In this document: positions 1 through 8,530 of the stretch, piece after piece
How the letters are laid out: every line of letters starts with the position of its first letter
Position numbering within the stretch: the first letter of the stretch is position 1
Source of the DNA: Pseudogulbenkiania subflava DSM 22618
GTDB taxonomy: Bacteria > Pseudomonadota > Gammaproteobacteria > Burkholderiales > Chromobacteriaceae
Direction of reading: 5' to 3'
Assembly (NCBI RefSeq): GCF_900177275.1
Contig: NZ_FXAG01000003.1
Coordinates: forward strand, 154,774 to 218,773
DNA: 64,000 nt
Made by a program: the position numbers and the translations under genes
Notes under the pieces: generated by a model
Database searches by the model: none
Told to the model about the DNA's origin: nothing
Seen by the model: only the letters and a program-made list of their open reading frames with translations

Positions 1-223
1 GACCGGCAATTACAAGGAACTGGCATCCTTCGTCAGCGACGTCGGCCAGCTCTCGCGGATCGTCACACTGAGCGACATCAAGCTCACTCCTGCTGACAGC
101 AAGACGGGGCCGACAGCCTCCCCACGGCTGAACCTGGAAGCCACGGCCAAAACCTACCGTTCGCTGGAACCGGAAGAGCGCCTCGCCGCCCTCAACAAGA
201 ACAAGAACGAGGCCAAGAAATGA
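1..223 (+). CDS. pilO: PilO, C-terminal fragment (type IV pilus inner-membrane alignment protein)
   Basis: The reading frame is open from the window edge to a TGA at 221-223 and encodes about 73 residues ending in a Lys/Asn/Glu-rich tail. The segment reads like the globular end of PilO (a YKELASF stretch, then a VTLSDIKL strand). It overlaps the pilP start by four bases (ATGA), the usual tight coupling of pilMNOPQ. PilO pairs with PilN and, with the PilP lipoprotein, links the inner-membrane assembly platform to the secretin. The assignment rests on this tail plus the unambiguous PilP and PilQ that follow; the rest of the gene lies outside the window. Confidence 0.85.
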   Translation, partial: TGNYKELASFVSDVGQLSRIVTLSDIKLTPADSKTGPTASPRLNLEATAKTYRSLEPEERLAALNKNKNEAKK

Positions 224-735
224 ACAAACCTGGCTTCTTGTGCCTGCTACTCCTCCTCTCCGGCTGTGGCAGCAGCAGTACCGACGACCTCGACCGCTGG
301 ATGAACGAAGCCGGCAAGGGCCTGGCCGGTCAGATCGACCCCATTCCGATGGCGCAACCCTATCAGCCCTTCGTGTACCAGGCCTTCGACCTGCGCGACC
401 CGTTCGACCCGCAAAAATTGCTGGCCGCCAAGCGCCAGAACAGTGCCAACGCGCCAGACTTCGATCGTCCGCGCGAGACGCTGGAAAACTACGACCTGGA
501 CAAACTGAAAATGGTCGGCATCCTGAAGCGTGGCGGGGTGACCTACGGCCTGATCCGTACACCGGAGAACACGGTCTACCGGGTTCAGCCTGGCAACTTC
601 GTGGGGCCCAATTTCGGGCAGATCAAACACATCTCCGAAGCCGGAATCGAGTTGGCCGAAACGGTGGAAGACCTGAACGGCGAATGGGTACAGCGCACAA
701 CGACCATGTACCTCGTAGAACAAGGGCAGAAATAA
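220..735 (+). CDS. pilP: PilP, type IV pilus inner-membrane lipoprotein
   Basis: A 171-residue protein with a short lipoprotein signal; the lipobox LLSGC puts the lipidated Cys at residue 16. After a Pro-rich linker (RDPFDPQ region, about 55-65) comes the HR-type beta domain (about residues 90-165), with the segment VGILKRGG..YGLIRTP typical of PilP and GspC relatives. PilP binds PilN/PilO at the inner membrane and touches the N domains of PilQ in the periplasm. The start overlaps pilO by ATGA and the stop TAA overlaps the pilQ ATG by one base, so pilO-pilP-pilQ are translationally coupled. Confidence 0.95.
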   Translation: MNKPGFLCLLLLLSGCGSSSTDDLDRWMNEAGKGLAGQIDPIPMAQPYQPFVYQAFDLRDPFDPQKLLAAKRQNSANAPDFDRPRETLENYDLDKLKMVGILKRGGVTYGLIRTPENTVYRVQPGNFVGPNFGQIKHISEAGIELAETVEDLNGEWVQRTTTMYLVEQGQK

Positions 736-2810
736 TGAACACGCATGCCATCAAACTGCTATCCGGACTGGGTCTTGCCCTCTCCTTCAGCCTGGCCCAT
801 GCCGGCGTTGCCATTACGGGGATCAACATCAGCAAAACCGACGGCAACGAACAGGTTCTTCAGCTGACTTTCGACGGTCCGGCCCCCAAGCCCAACAGTT
901 TCGCCATCTCCAATCCCCCCAGGATCGCGCTCGACTTTGCCGATACCGAGATCAAGCTACCCAATAGCTTCACCGAACTGGGCAACCCCCTGGTTCCCTC
1001 TGCCGTTGCCATCGCCAGCAATGGCCGAGCTCGTATCGTATTGAATCTGGCCAAGAACGCCTCCTATTCCACCAAAGTCAGCAACAATACGCTGCTGGTC
1101 AGCCTGAACAGCAACCTGCAGGCAGAGCAGCGGACCGCCGCCCCGCTGGACACCACCCCCGCCAGCCCGACACCAACGGCAAGCACCCCCTACCGCACAC
1201 CACTCGCTCTCGACTTCCGGCGGGGCCATAACGGCGAGGGCCGGGTCGAGATCAACCTGCCATCGAACGATGTCCCGGTGGATATCAAGCGCCAGGGCAA
1301 GAACATCGTGGTAGACATCCAGGGCAGCAACCTACCCGCCGACCAGGATCGCAAGCTCGACGTCACCGACTTCGGCACCCCGGTCAGCAAGATTGATCCC
1401 ATGAACCAGGGCAAGAACAGCCACATCGTCATCCAGCCACAAGGCGACTGGGACTATTCCTCGTACCAGACCGACCGCAAACTGGTAGTCGAGGTGAAGA
1501 AACTGACCCCGGACCAAAAAGCACAGAACGAGCTGGACAAGCCGGTCTACAAGGGCGACAAGCTCTCGCTCAATTTCCAGGATATCGAAGTCCGTACCGT
1601 GCTGCAGGTCATCGCCGAATTTACCGGGCTCAACATCGTCACCAGCGACTCGGTCAACGGCAAGATCACACTGCGCCTGAAAGACGTACCGTGGGATCAG
1701 GCACTCGACCTGATCCTCGACAGCAAGGGCCTGGACAAGCGGCGTAGCGGCAACATCATCCGCATCGCCCCGCGCGAAGAGCTGCTGGCCCGGGACAAGC
1801 AGGTTTACGAGGCCAAGAACCAGCTCACCACGCTGGAACCGCTGCGCTCGGAAACCTTCGTGCTGCGTTACCGCAGCGCCGAGGATTTCAAGAAAATCCT
1901 GGAAGAAGACAGCAAGGGGGGAACCGGTAGCGGCAGCGGACGGCGCAGTACCCTGCTCTCCGATCGTGGCAGCGCCCTGATCGACCCCAAAACCAACACC
2001 CTGATCATCAACGATACGACAACGGTTATCGACAAGATTCGCGATCTGATCACAAAAACCGACACCCCGGTCAAACAGGTCGTGATCGAGGCACGCATCG
2101 TCGAAGCCACCGACAACTTCAGCCGCGAACTGGGCGTCAAGCTGTCATACGACCGAATCGGCCGTCTGAGTCTGGGCGGCAATATTGCCGGAGCCGGCAA
2201 CGGCAGCCTCACCGACACCTTGGTGAATCTACCGACCAACAGTGCGGCTACGGGAACCATCGGCGCCGTCTACAAGGCCGGTGCCAGCCACCTGATCGGC
2301 CTGGAGCTGCAGGCATTGCAGACCGAGAGCCAGGGCAAGATCGTCGCCAGTCCGCGGGTGCTGACTTCCGACCGTACCGAGGCCACCATCGAGCAGGGTC
2401 AGGAGATCCCTTATCAGGAAGCCACCTCCAGCGGAGCCACCTCCACTTCATTCAAAAAAGCGGTACTGAGCCTGAAGGTGAAGCCGCAGATCACCCCTGA
2501 CAGCACCATCCTGATGGACATCCAGATCAACAACGACACCGCCGACTTCGCCAACCTATCGAATGGGGTTCCCTCGCTCAAGACCAAGAAGGTCAATACC
2601 CAAGTGCTGGTCGAGAACGGAGGTACCGTGGTGATCGGAGGTATCTACACCCAGGACGAAAATGAAGGCCTCAGCAAAGTGCCTCTGCTCGGTGACATTC
2701 CCGTGCTGGGCGCCCTGTTCCGGAGCCGGACGAAGAAAGATAACCGCACGGAGCTGCTGGTTTTCCTGACGCCACGCGTCGTCAGCGATTTCGACATCAA
2801 CAGCCGCTAG
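735..2810 (+). CDS. pilQ: PilQ, type IV pilus outer-membrane secretin
   Basis: A 691-residue secretin that forms the outer-membrane channel for type IV pili. A signal peptide ends near AHA (residue 22). Two AMIN peptidoglycan-binding domains follow (about 30-115 and 155-240), then an STN/N0 domain (about 273-345, starting [14 protein letters not shown]), a secretin N1 domain (about 373-440) and the secretin core (about 449-690) with the conserved [14 protein letters not shown] segment near the end. The frame stays open upstream to 240, but that part lies across pilP; the ATG at 735 gives the signal peptide and a one-base overlap with pilP, so it is the start. The Ser/Thr/Pro-rich linker near residues 125-155 separates the AMIN domains. 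Confidence 0.96.
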   Translation: MNTHAIKLLSGLGLALSFSLAHAGVAITGINISKTDGNEQVLQLTFDGPAPKPNSFAISNPPRIALDFADTEIKLPNSFTELGNPLVPSAVAIASNGRARIVLNLAKNASYSTKVSNNTLLVSLNSNLQAEQRTAAPLDTTPASPTPTASTPYRTPLALDFRRGHNGEGRVEINLPSNDVPVDIKRQGKNIVVDIQGSNLPADQDRKLDVTDFGTPVSKIDPMNQGKNSHIVIQPQGDWDYSSYQTDRKLVVEVKKLTPDQKAQNELDKPVYKGDKLSLNFQDIEVRTVLQVIAEFTGLNIVTSDSVNGKITLRLKDVPWDQALDLILDSKGLDKRRSGNIIRIAPREELLARDKQVYEAKNQLTTLEPLRSETFVLRYRSAEDFKKILEEDSKGGTGSGSGRRSTLLSDRGSALIDPKTNTLIINDTTTVIDKIRDLITKTDTPVKQVVIEARIVEATDNFSRELGVKLSYDRIGRLSLGGNIAGAGNGSLTDTLVNLPTNSAATGTIGAVYKAGASHLIGLELQALQTESQGKIVASPRVLTSDRTEATIEQGQEIPYQEATSSGATSTSFKKAVLSLKVKPQITPDSTILMDIQINNDTADFANLSNGVPSLKTKKVNTQVLVENGGTVVIGGIYTQDENEGLSKVPLLGDIPVLGALFRSRTKKDNRTELLVFLTPRVVSDFDINSR

Positions 2811-2853
2811 GACAGCGCAGACGATCGAGCGTGCTTCCGTTACAATGCCTGCC

Positions 2854-3402
2854 ATGGATACACTGGCAGGCAATTTTTTTCTTGTCGGACTGATGGGGGC
2901 CGGCAAGACGACGGTAGGCCGTGCGCTGGCGCGCAAGACCGGCAAGACCTTTTACGACTCCGATCACGAAATCGAGGCGAAAACGGGCGTCAAGGTCGCC
3001 ACCATCTTCGAAATAGAAGGCGAGCAGCGTTTTCGTGATCGGGAGAGTTGTGCCATCGCCGAACTGGTGCGACGCGACAACATCATCCTGGCGACAGGAG
3101 GCGGGGCCATCCTGCGCCCGGAAAATCGCCAGTTGCTGAAAGCCAATGGCGTCGTGATTTACCTGCGCGCCAATATCGATGACCTGTTGGCCCGAACCCA
3201 GCATGACCGCAATCGCCCCTTGCTCCAGACCGCCGACCCCAAGGCCAAGCTGGAAAGTCTGCTCAAGGAACGCGACCCGCTCTACACCGAGGTGGCGGAC
3301 CTGATCGTCGACACCACCCAGCAAAACGTCAACCTGCTGGTCAGTCAACTTGAAGCACAGCTGTTCGAGCGCCAACACCGCCATCAAGACTCCCGACCAT
3401 GA
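2854..3402 (+). CDS. aroK: Shikimate kinase AroK
   Basis: Phosphorylates shikimate at O3 with ATP (chorismate pathway, cytoplasm). The 182-residue protein starts MDTLAGNFF and has the Walker A loop GLMGAGKTT (about residues 12-20), the shikimate-binding DSDHEIE, the GGGAILR loop and the lid segment around NRPLLQ, all at normal spacing. An in-frame ATG lies three codons upstream at 2845, but a TACAAT box at 2841-2846 overlaps it and the family usually starts just before the GNFF segment, so 2854 is preferred. It sits 43 bases after pilQ and overlaps aroB by ATGA; pilQ-aroK-aroB is a common proteobacterial order. Confidence 0.95.
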   Translation: MDTLAGNFFLVGLMGAGKTTVGRALARKTGKTFYDSDHEIEAKTGVKVATIFEIEGEQRFRDRESCAIAELVRRDNIILATGGGAILRPENRQLLKANGVVIYLRANIDDLLARTQHDRNRPLLQTADPKAKLESLLKERDPLYTEVADLIVDTTQQNVNLLVSQLEAQLFERQHRHQDSRP

Positions 3403-4487
3403 TCACTCTAGACCTGAAGCTCCCCGACGCCCACTACCCTATCCATATCGGCCGCAACCTGCTGACGCGGACCGATCTGCTCAAGCCCCATCTGCCCATT
3501 CCCAGTGTTGCCATCGTCACCAATAGCACCATTGCCCCGTTGTATCTTGCTCCGCTGGAACAGGCTCTCAAGGAGGAAGGGATTGCAACGCGCGTCGTCG
3601 TGCTGCCCGATGGCGAGTCGTACAAGACCTGGGACACCCTCAACCTGATCTTCGACGCCCTGCTTTCCGGCAATTGCGAGCGCAAGACCACCCTGATCGC
3701 ACTCGGGGGAGGCGTCATCGGCGACATGGCCGGGTTTGCCGCCGCCTGCTACCAGCGCGGGGCGCCGTTTATCCAGATTCCGACCACACTGCTCGCCCAG
3801 GTGGACTCGTCGGTCGGAGGCAAGACCGCCATCAATCATCCGCTCGGCAAGAATATGATCGGGGCGTTCTACCAGCCGCGTGTGGTCATCGCCGATATGG
3901 TGCTGCTGGATACGTTATCAGACCGCGAGCTGTCTGCCGGCTTGGCCGAGGTCATCAAGTATGGCCTGCTGGGTGATGCCGAATTTTTGGCCTGGCTGGA
4001 AAACAACATCGAACAGCTGCGGGCTCGCGACCCCGCTTCGCTCGAATATGCCGTGAAGCGCTGCTGCGAAATGAAGGCGGAGATCGTCGGGCAGGATGAA
4101 AAGGAAAGCGGCGTGCGCGCCTTGCTGAACCTGGGCCACACCTTCGGCCACGCCATTGAGGCCGGGCTGGGATACGGAGCCTGGTTGCACGGCGAGGCGG
4201 TGGCGGCCGGAATGGTCCTGGCAGCAGCGACCTCACAGGAGCTGGGCTGGCTGAGTGCCGCCGACGTCGAACGCGTGATCTTGCTCATCCAACGTGCAGG
4301 CCTGCCCGTCAAGGCTCCTGACCTCGGCCTGACAAACTGGCTGGAGCATATGGGGCACGACAAGAAAGTCGAACAAGGTAAATTGCGCTTCGTGCTGCTG
4401 AAGCAGCTGGGCCAAGCTGTCATCAGCAGCGAGGTCAGCCATGACGTGCTGCAACGGGTGTTAAGCGGACAGAACGTCACCGCTTGA
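3399..4487 (+). CDS. aroB: 3-dehydroquinate synthase AroB
   Basis: Converts DAHP to 3-dehydroquinate, the second shikimate-pathway step, using NAD and a divalent metal. The protein has 362 residues, the family's normal size. Visible motifs are [11 protein letters not shown] (about 101-111, nucleotide binding), [11 protein letters not shown] (about 134-144), the metal/active-site HTFGHAIE (about 246) and HGEAVAAGM (about 263). The ATG overlaps the aroK stop by four bases. No terminator is obvious directly after the stop; a separate promoter-like sequence precedes the next gene. Confidence 0.96.
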   Translation: MITLDLKLPDAHYPIHIGRNLLTRTDLLKPHLPIPSVAIVTNSTIAPLYLAPLEQALKEEGIATRVVVLPDGESYKTWDTLNLIFDALLSGNCERKTTLIALGGGVIGDMAGFAAACYQRGAPFIQIPTTLLAQVDSSVGGKTAINHPLGKNMIGAFYQPRVVIADMVLLDTLSDRELSAGLAEVIKYGLLGDAEFLAWLENNIEQLRARDPASLEYAVKRCCEMKAEIVGQDEKESGVRALLNLGHTFGHAIEAGLGYGAWLHGEAVAAGMVLAAATSQELGWLSAADVERVILLIQRAGLPVKAPDLGLTNWLEHMGHDKKVEQGKLRFVLLKQLGQAVISSEVSHDVLQRVLSGQNVTA

Positions 4488-4536
4488 GGCACCGACACTA
4501 CGAATTTCTACGGATTGATCGGCCCGGCGACTAGAC

Positions 4537-4564
4537 TTGATAATCCTCCGACCGCTTTTAAATA
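4537..4564 (+). promoter_or_regulatory. Possible sigma-70 promoter for the FimV-domain gene
   Basis: TTGATA (4537-4542), a 16-base spacer and TAAATA (4559-4564) lie just before the gene at 4581, which also has a purine-rich Shine-Dalgarno stretch (GGGGGAAAAG). This would allow expression separate from aroB. Sequence match only. Confidence 0.4.
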
Positions 4565-4580
4565 GACAGGGGGAAAAGCA

Positions 4581-4958
4581 ATGGACGTTCTGGCAGGATT
4601 GACCGCAAGTTTGGTGCTCATGGTGGCTTTCTCCCTTCTACGCAAGCTGTGGAAGACGATCACGTATAAGCCGCCCAAGGCCCGAGGCATCGACCCCGTG
4701 GCCGAAGCCGAAGTGTTCCTCGCCTATGGTAAAACCGGCGAGGCCGTCAGGGTACTCAAGGACGTGCTGGACGAAGATCCGGATAATATGCCGGCCAAGG
4801 TCGCCCTGCTCCGTGCCTACTCCAGCAACCGCAATGCCAAGGCTTACTCGCAGTTGGCACGCGATGTCCACGCTCGGCTTCACGGCCAACCGGTCTGGAA
4901 GACCATTCAGCAGAATGGCCGGGACCTCGACCCGGCCAATCCCTTGTTCAATGCCTGA
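4581..4958 (+). CDS. Free-standing FimV C-terminal domain protein
   Basis: A 125-residue protein made of one N-terminal membrane helix (about 5-20, followed by a basic stretch) and a TPR-like cytoplasmic domain. From residue 40 the sequence follows the FimV C-terminal domain: AEAEVFLAYGKTGEAV, then KVALLRAYS and LARDVHARL, ending in the hallmark LDPANPLF. Full FimV proteins are far larger, with a periplasmic LysM region, and act in type IV pilus and secretin assembly and polar signalling. Here only the membrane anchor and terminal domain are present. Position just after pilOPQ-aroKB suggests a role with the pilus, but that is inference. Confidence 0.75.
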   Translation: MDVLAGLTASLVLMVAFSLLRKLWKTITYKPPKARGIDPVAEAEVFLAYGKTGEAVRVLKDVLDEDPDNMPAKVALLRAYSSNRNAKAYSQLARDVHARLHGQPVWKTIQQNGRDLDPANPLFNA

Positions 4959-4999
4959 ACCTGCCTGAACCTACCAGATTGAACAGCAAGCCGAATCAA

Positions 5000-5039
5000 T
5001 GACAAAAGCCTGTCGCATCCGACAGGCTTTTGTCATTTT
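5000..5039. terminator. Bidirectional intrinsic terminator
   Basis: A perfect 16-bp inverted repeat (5000-5015 and 5020-5035) with a CATC loop, A-rich on the left arm and T-rich on the right arm, followed by TTTT. It lies between the convergent ends of the FimV-domain gene and the dehydrogenase gene and can serve both. Confidence 0.9.
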
Positions 5040-5081
5040 GTGCAGCCGCCGTGGGCTCCGAAAAAGAGCCGCTGCCACCGC

Positions 5082-6365
5082 TCACAGGCGCCAGTAGCGC
5101 GCCCCGGCCTCCACCAGCGCCGCTTTGTCGAGCCGGCCCTTGACGTCGATGATGACCGGCACGCCGCGGCATTGGCGCAGCCAGTCGGTTGCCGACAACT
5201 CGGCAAACTCGTGATGTGCCACCGCAACGATCACCGCATCCGCCGGAGCCAATTGCGCCATCGGCACCAGATCGACGCCATACTCGTGGCGAGCCTCGGC
5301 GGCATCGGCCTGCGGATCCGCCACCTGTACCTGGACACCGAACTCGCGCAGTTCGGTTACCACGTCGATCACACGCGAATTACGCAGATCAGGGCAGTTT
5401 TCCTTGAAAGTCAGGCCCAGCACCGTGACGGTACTGCCGAGGATGTTGATGCCGGCATGGATCATCTCCTTGATGGTGCGCTGCGCGATGAAGGTGCCCA
5501 TGCCATTGTTGATGCGGCGTCCGGCATGGATCACCTGCGGGATGTAGCCCAGTTGCTCGGCCTTGTAAGTGAGGTAGTACGGATCGACGCCGATGCAGTG
5601 GCCGCCCACCAGCCCCGGGCGGAACGGCAGGAAGTTCCACTTGGTACCGGCCGCTTCCAGCACGTCCAGCGTGTCGATGCCCATCTTCTCGAACAGCACA
5701 GCCAGCTCGTTCATCAACGCGATGTTGAGGTCGCGCTGGGTATTCTCGATCACCTTGGAAGCCTCGGCCACCTTGATCGACGAGGCCTTGTGCACGCCGG
5801 CCGTCACCACCGAGACATATACGTTCGCTACAATCTCGAGTGTTGCCGCATCCTGACCGGAGACGACCTTCTTGATCTTGGTGAAGGTGTGTTCCTTGTC
5901 GCCCGGATTGATACGCTCCGGGCTGTAGCCGACGGTGAAATCCACCCCGCACTTGAGACCGGATACCCGCTCCAGGATCGGCACGCAGACTTCCTCGGTC
6001 ACCCCCGGATAGACGGTGGATTCGTACACCACGATCACACCAGGACGCAGCGCCTTGGCGACACTCTCGGACGCTTTCTCTACCGGCGTCAGGTCAGGTT
6101 GGTGCGCATCGTCAACGGGGGTCGGCACAGCAACGATATGGAAATCGGCTTCGGCCAGCACCGCGATGTCGTCGGTGTAGACGATATCGGCGGCAGCCAA
6201 TTCGGCATCGGCCACCTCCAGGGTACGATCATGTCCGCTCCTGAGCTCGGTCAGGCGTTGCGGGTTGATGTCGAAGCCGATCACACGGCTTTTCTGGCCG
6301 AAGGCAACGGCGACAGGAAGGCCTACATAGCCCAGGCCAACGACGGAGACTTTGCGATCCGGCAC
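5082..6365 (-). CDS. tviB: UDP-N-acetylhexosamine 6-dehydrogenase (TviB/WbpO family)
   Basis: An NAD-dependent nucleotide-sugar dehydrogenase that oxidises C6 of UDP-GlcNAc or UDP-GalNAc to the uronic acid for surface polysaccharides. Visible are the Rossmann motif GLGYVGLPVA near the N-terminus, ESTVYPGVTEE, the central KVIENTQRD segment, the catalytic FRPGLVGGHCIGVDPYYL (active-site Cys) and FKENCPDLRN. The first possible start (GTG at 6404) would lie within three bases of a TATAAT box at 6401-6396, so the GTG at 6365, giving a 427-residue protein starting MPDRKVSVVGLG, is preferred. No epimerase partner gene is next to it. UDP-GlcNAc versus UDP-GalNAc cannot be told from sequence alone. 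Confidence 0.9.
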   Translation of the reverse strand: MPDRKVSVVGLGYVGLPVAVAFGQKSRVIGFDINPQRLTELRSGHDRTLEVADAELAAADIVYTDDIAVLAEADFHIVAVPTPVDDAHQPDLTPVEKASESVAKALRPGVIVVYESTVYPGVTEEVCVPILERVSGLKCGVDFTVGYSPERINPGDKEHTFTKIKKVVSGQDAATLEIVANVYVSVVTAGVHKASSIKVAEASKVIENTQRDLNIALMNELAVLFEKMGIDTLDVLEAAGTKWNFLPFRPGLVGGHCIGVDPYYLTYKAEQLGYIPQVIHAGRRINNGMGTFIAQRTIKEMIHAGINILGSTVTVLGLTFKENCPDLRNSRVIDVVTELREFGVQVQVADPQADAAEARHEYGVDLVPMAQLAPADAVIVAVAHHEFAELSATDWLRQCRGVPVIIDVKGRLDKAALVEAGARYWRL

Positions 6366-6395
6366 GATTCGATTCCCACAAAAAAAATTCTCCGA

Positions 6396-6401
6396 ATTAT
6401 A
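6396..6401 (-). promoter_or_regulatory. -10 box for the UDP-HexNAc dehydrogenase
   Basis: A perfect TATAAT on the minus strand, 31 bases upstream of the preferred GTG start. No good -35 hexamer at 16-18 bases; the call rests on the -10 alone. Confidence 0.5.
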
Positions 6402-6490
6402 CACCGCGACACCCCCTTCATTAGCCTATGCCGTTACAGCTGCGGCTTTCGAACGATAACTTTTGCGGCAAAAGGCGGGCACGAGCGCGA

Positions 6491-6512
6491 TGGCACGTGG
6501 TTTGGGTATAAA
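6491..6512 (+). promoter_or_regulatory. Promoter region before the Mig-14 operon (sigma-54-like -24/-12 and a TATAAA box)
   Basis: TGGCACG at 6491-6497, four bases, then TTGG at 6502-6505 gives the 12-base GG-to-G spacing of a sigma-54 promoter; the -12 element has G where C is expected. A TATAAA box (6507-6512) overlaps and could be a sigma-70 -10. The operon's first ATG is at 6543. Which of the two is used cannot be decided from sequence. Confidence 0.3.
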
Positions 6513-6542
6513 ATCGCTTTTTGAAATTCACTCACGACCCTG

Positions 6543-7454
6543 ATGACCTGCTTGTTACGCTCCCTAGGGTGGCGCTCCGTCAGTCCAGAAGACTATAGCC
6601 TTGCGTATAGAAAATATGGTGGAAGCGTCATCAACCATCCGGACATTCTGGCCTTCATCAACCGCCGCTTCGATTGTGCTCCCTCCTACTGGGGCAAACC
6701 CGGCTCGCCAGGAGAATTGTCGGCTGTCGTGGCCACGTGGGGAGCCTACTTGGCCGGCGAGAAAGAGGCTCTTAAGCGGTTTGGCATCGACACTCGCTTC
6801 GACTTTGGCACCCCGGAAGTCGTGCTCCCGCTAGCCCCGGATTTCCGATCCTCCTTACTGTTTCGCAGCAAGCATCTTGCCCTTGATCATCAGCCCCAGA
6901 TTGCCAACCTCAGTCAGCGCAACCGGGGTCGTACGCTCTGCTTTGCCAAGGGCCTGGGGGAGAACGGGATGTCCAAGCGCAGTTGCCAGCGACGCCGCAA
7001 CGAGGCGAAAAAACTGCTCGAAGCAGGAGGAGAAATCCAGCCGGTGTCTGCATTTGACCCGGATCAACTAGCGACCCTCTACTCACATCTGTTCGAGAAA
7101 CGCTGGCAACGCCCGTACCCTCTACGGCCTGGCTTGACAGACATGATGTCTAGCTTACGGCACCTCATGACTGGCCACGTTATCCTGATCAAAGGCCAGC
7201 CAGTTGCGTTTCAGTTCCTGCTCGCAGCACATTCCGGCAATCATTACTCCGTCGAGTACATTAATGGCGGGGTAGATCCGGCTGCTCACGAGTTTTCTCC
7301 AGGTACTGTGCTGACGTGGCTGAATGTCGAGCAAAGCTGGAATCTGGCCCAAGAGTTGGGGGCTCAATTGCGCTACTCATTCGGACGCAACTCGGCCGAT
7401 TACAAAGCCCAATGGGCCTATGAAGTCCCTCTTCTGAGAACGATCACCCTGTGA
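6543..7454 (+). CDS. Mig-14 family protein (GNAT-fold; cationic peptide tolerance family)
   Basis: A 303-residue protein of the Mig-14 family. Features seen: an N-terminal GWRSVSPEDY..AYRKYGGSVINHPD block (about 9-34), a Trp/Gly-rich middle, a basic KRSCQRRRNEAKKLL helix (about 145-160) and a GNAT/FemAB-like C-terminal half with RYSFGRNSADYK near the end. Salmonella and Pseudomonas Mig-14 proteins are linked to resistance to antimicrobial peptides and lie on the inner face of the inner membrane; the biochemical role is unsettled. It is first in an operon with a heptosyltransferase, GT4 and deacetylase, as known for mig-14 inside the P. aeruginosa LPS core locus. Its stop overlaps the next start. 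The GC content is visibly below that of the 20-34 kb region. Confidence 0.82.
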   Translation: MTCLLRSLGWRSVSPEDYSLAYRKYGGSVINHPDILAFINRRFDCAPSYWGKPGSPGELSAVVATWGAYLAGEKEALKRFGIDTRFDFGTPEVVLPLAPDFRSSLLFRSKHLALDHQPQIANLSQRNRGRTLCFAKGLGENGMSKRSCQRRRNEAKKLLEAGGEIQPVSAFDPDQLATLYSHLFEKRWQRPYPLRPGLTDMMSSLRHLMTGHVILIKGQPVAFQFLLAAHSGNHYSVEYINGGVDPAAHEFSPGTVLTWLNVEQSWNLAQELGAQLRYSFGRNSADYKAQWAYEVPLLRTITL

Positions 7455-8530
7455 TGAACGCTGTCCCATCCCCTCGCCGCATCCTGGTGATTAAATTGCG
7501 CCACCACGGTGACGTCCTGCTGGCGACCCCCGTTGCCAGAACACTCAAGAGCCGCTTTCCCACATCCCGCATCGATATGCTGGTCTACAAGGAAACGAGC
7601 CCGATCCTGGATGGCAACCAGGATCTTGAACACGTCTGGACACTGGATCGCGGACTGCGCGGCTGGCGCAGACTGGCCCACCAAATGCGCCTGCTGATGA
7701 CTTTGCGTCAACAACGTTATGACTGGGTCATCCACTTGTCCGACCAGTGGCAAGGTGCCGTACTGGCCCGCCTGCTGTCCAAGCAGAAAGCGATCGGTTT
7801 CGATTACCCGAAACGCAAAGGCAGCCGCTGGGCACAATTCTTTACCCACCTCGCCCCGGTGGCTCCCAGCAATACCTGCCATACGGTGGAGCAGAACCTG
7901 ATGGCTTTGCTCCCCCTCGGCATTACCGCCCATGCCGATGAGGCTCGCTGTCATTTGCCCGTGACCGATGCCAGCCTGACATCGGTCAGGCAAAAGCTTG
8001 CTGTGCTCGGGGTGAAGACACCCTATATTGCCGTACATCCCGCATCACGCTGGTTCTTCAAATGCTGGGAAGACGAACGCTTCGCCCAGGTGATCCAGAC
8101 ATTGGCCGAAGAAGGCTGGCCCATCGTACTGACCTCCGCTCCAGACCGACAGGAACGGGAATTGATCAAGGCCATCATGGGACACACCCGCTCGGAACAG
8201 ATCGTCTCGCTGGCGGGACAGCTCAGCTTGCCGGAACTGGCCGCAGTGATCCATGATGCCCGCCTCTTCCTCGGGGTGGACTCGGTACCGATGCACATGG
8301 CTGCCGCACTGGGAAAAGACACGGTAGCGCTATTCGGCCCCAGCAAGGTCAATGAATGGCGCCCCTGGATGACCCGTTTCCGTCTGGTCTATGCCGCCGA
8401 TTATGGCCCGCTCATCGACCCGGATGCCGTCGACACCTCGACGAACCAACGCTACTTGGCCAATATCCCGGTAGAGCCCGTATTGGCCGCGGCGCACGAA
8501 CTGCTAGCACGTGGAAACCCCGCGGCATGA
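7454..8530 (+). CDS. waaQ: LPS heptosyltransferase III (WaaQ-like, GT9)
   Basis: A 358-residue GT9 enzyme that adds heptose to the inner core of LPS. The N-terminus carries the family signature RRILVIKLRHHGDVLLATPV; the C-terminal ADP-heptose-binding half shows AVHPASRWFFKCW (about 195-207), SLAGQLSLPELAAVI, FLGVDSVPMHMAAAL and VALFGPSK. The ATG at 7454 shares one base with the mig-14 stop; a GTG one codon earlier (7451) is the alternative. A second, broken paralogue of this gene lies at 18416-18715, so this may be the only working WaaQ-type enzyme in the window. Confidence 0.9.
   Translation: MNAVPSPRRILVIKLRHHGDVLLATPVARTLKSRFPTSRIDMLVYKETSPILDGNQDLEHVWTLDRGLRGWRRLAHQMRLLMTLRQQRYDWVIHLSDQWQGAVLARLLSKQKAIGFDYPKRKGSRWAQFFTHLAPVAPSNTCHTVEQNLMALLPLGITAHADEARCHLPVTDASLTSVRQKLAVLGVKTPYIAVHPASRWFFKCWEDERFAQVIQTLAEEGWPIVLTSAPDRQERELIKAIMGHTRSEQIVSLAGQLSLPELAAVIHDARLFLGVDSVPMHMAAALGKDTVALFGPSKVNEWRPWMTRFRLVYAADYGPLIDPDAVDTSTNQRYLANIPVEPVLAAAHELLARGNPAA

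Noticed and set aside
240-734. Open frame extending PilQ upstream by 165 codons
   Set aside because: It lies across pilP in another frame, and the ATG at 735 gives a proper signal peptide and one-base coupling to pilP.
5040-6524. Long plus-strand frame opposite the UDP-HexNAc dehydrogenase
   Set aside because: Composition is the His/Arg/Asp-rich mirror of a high-GC gene; the minus strand encodes a complete enzyme with all motifs.
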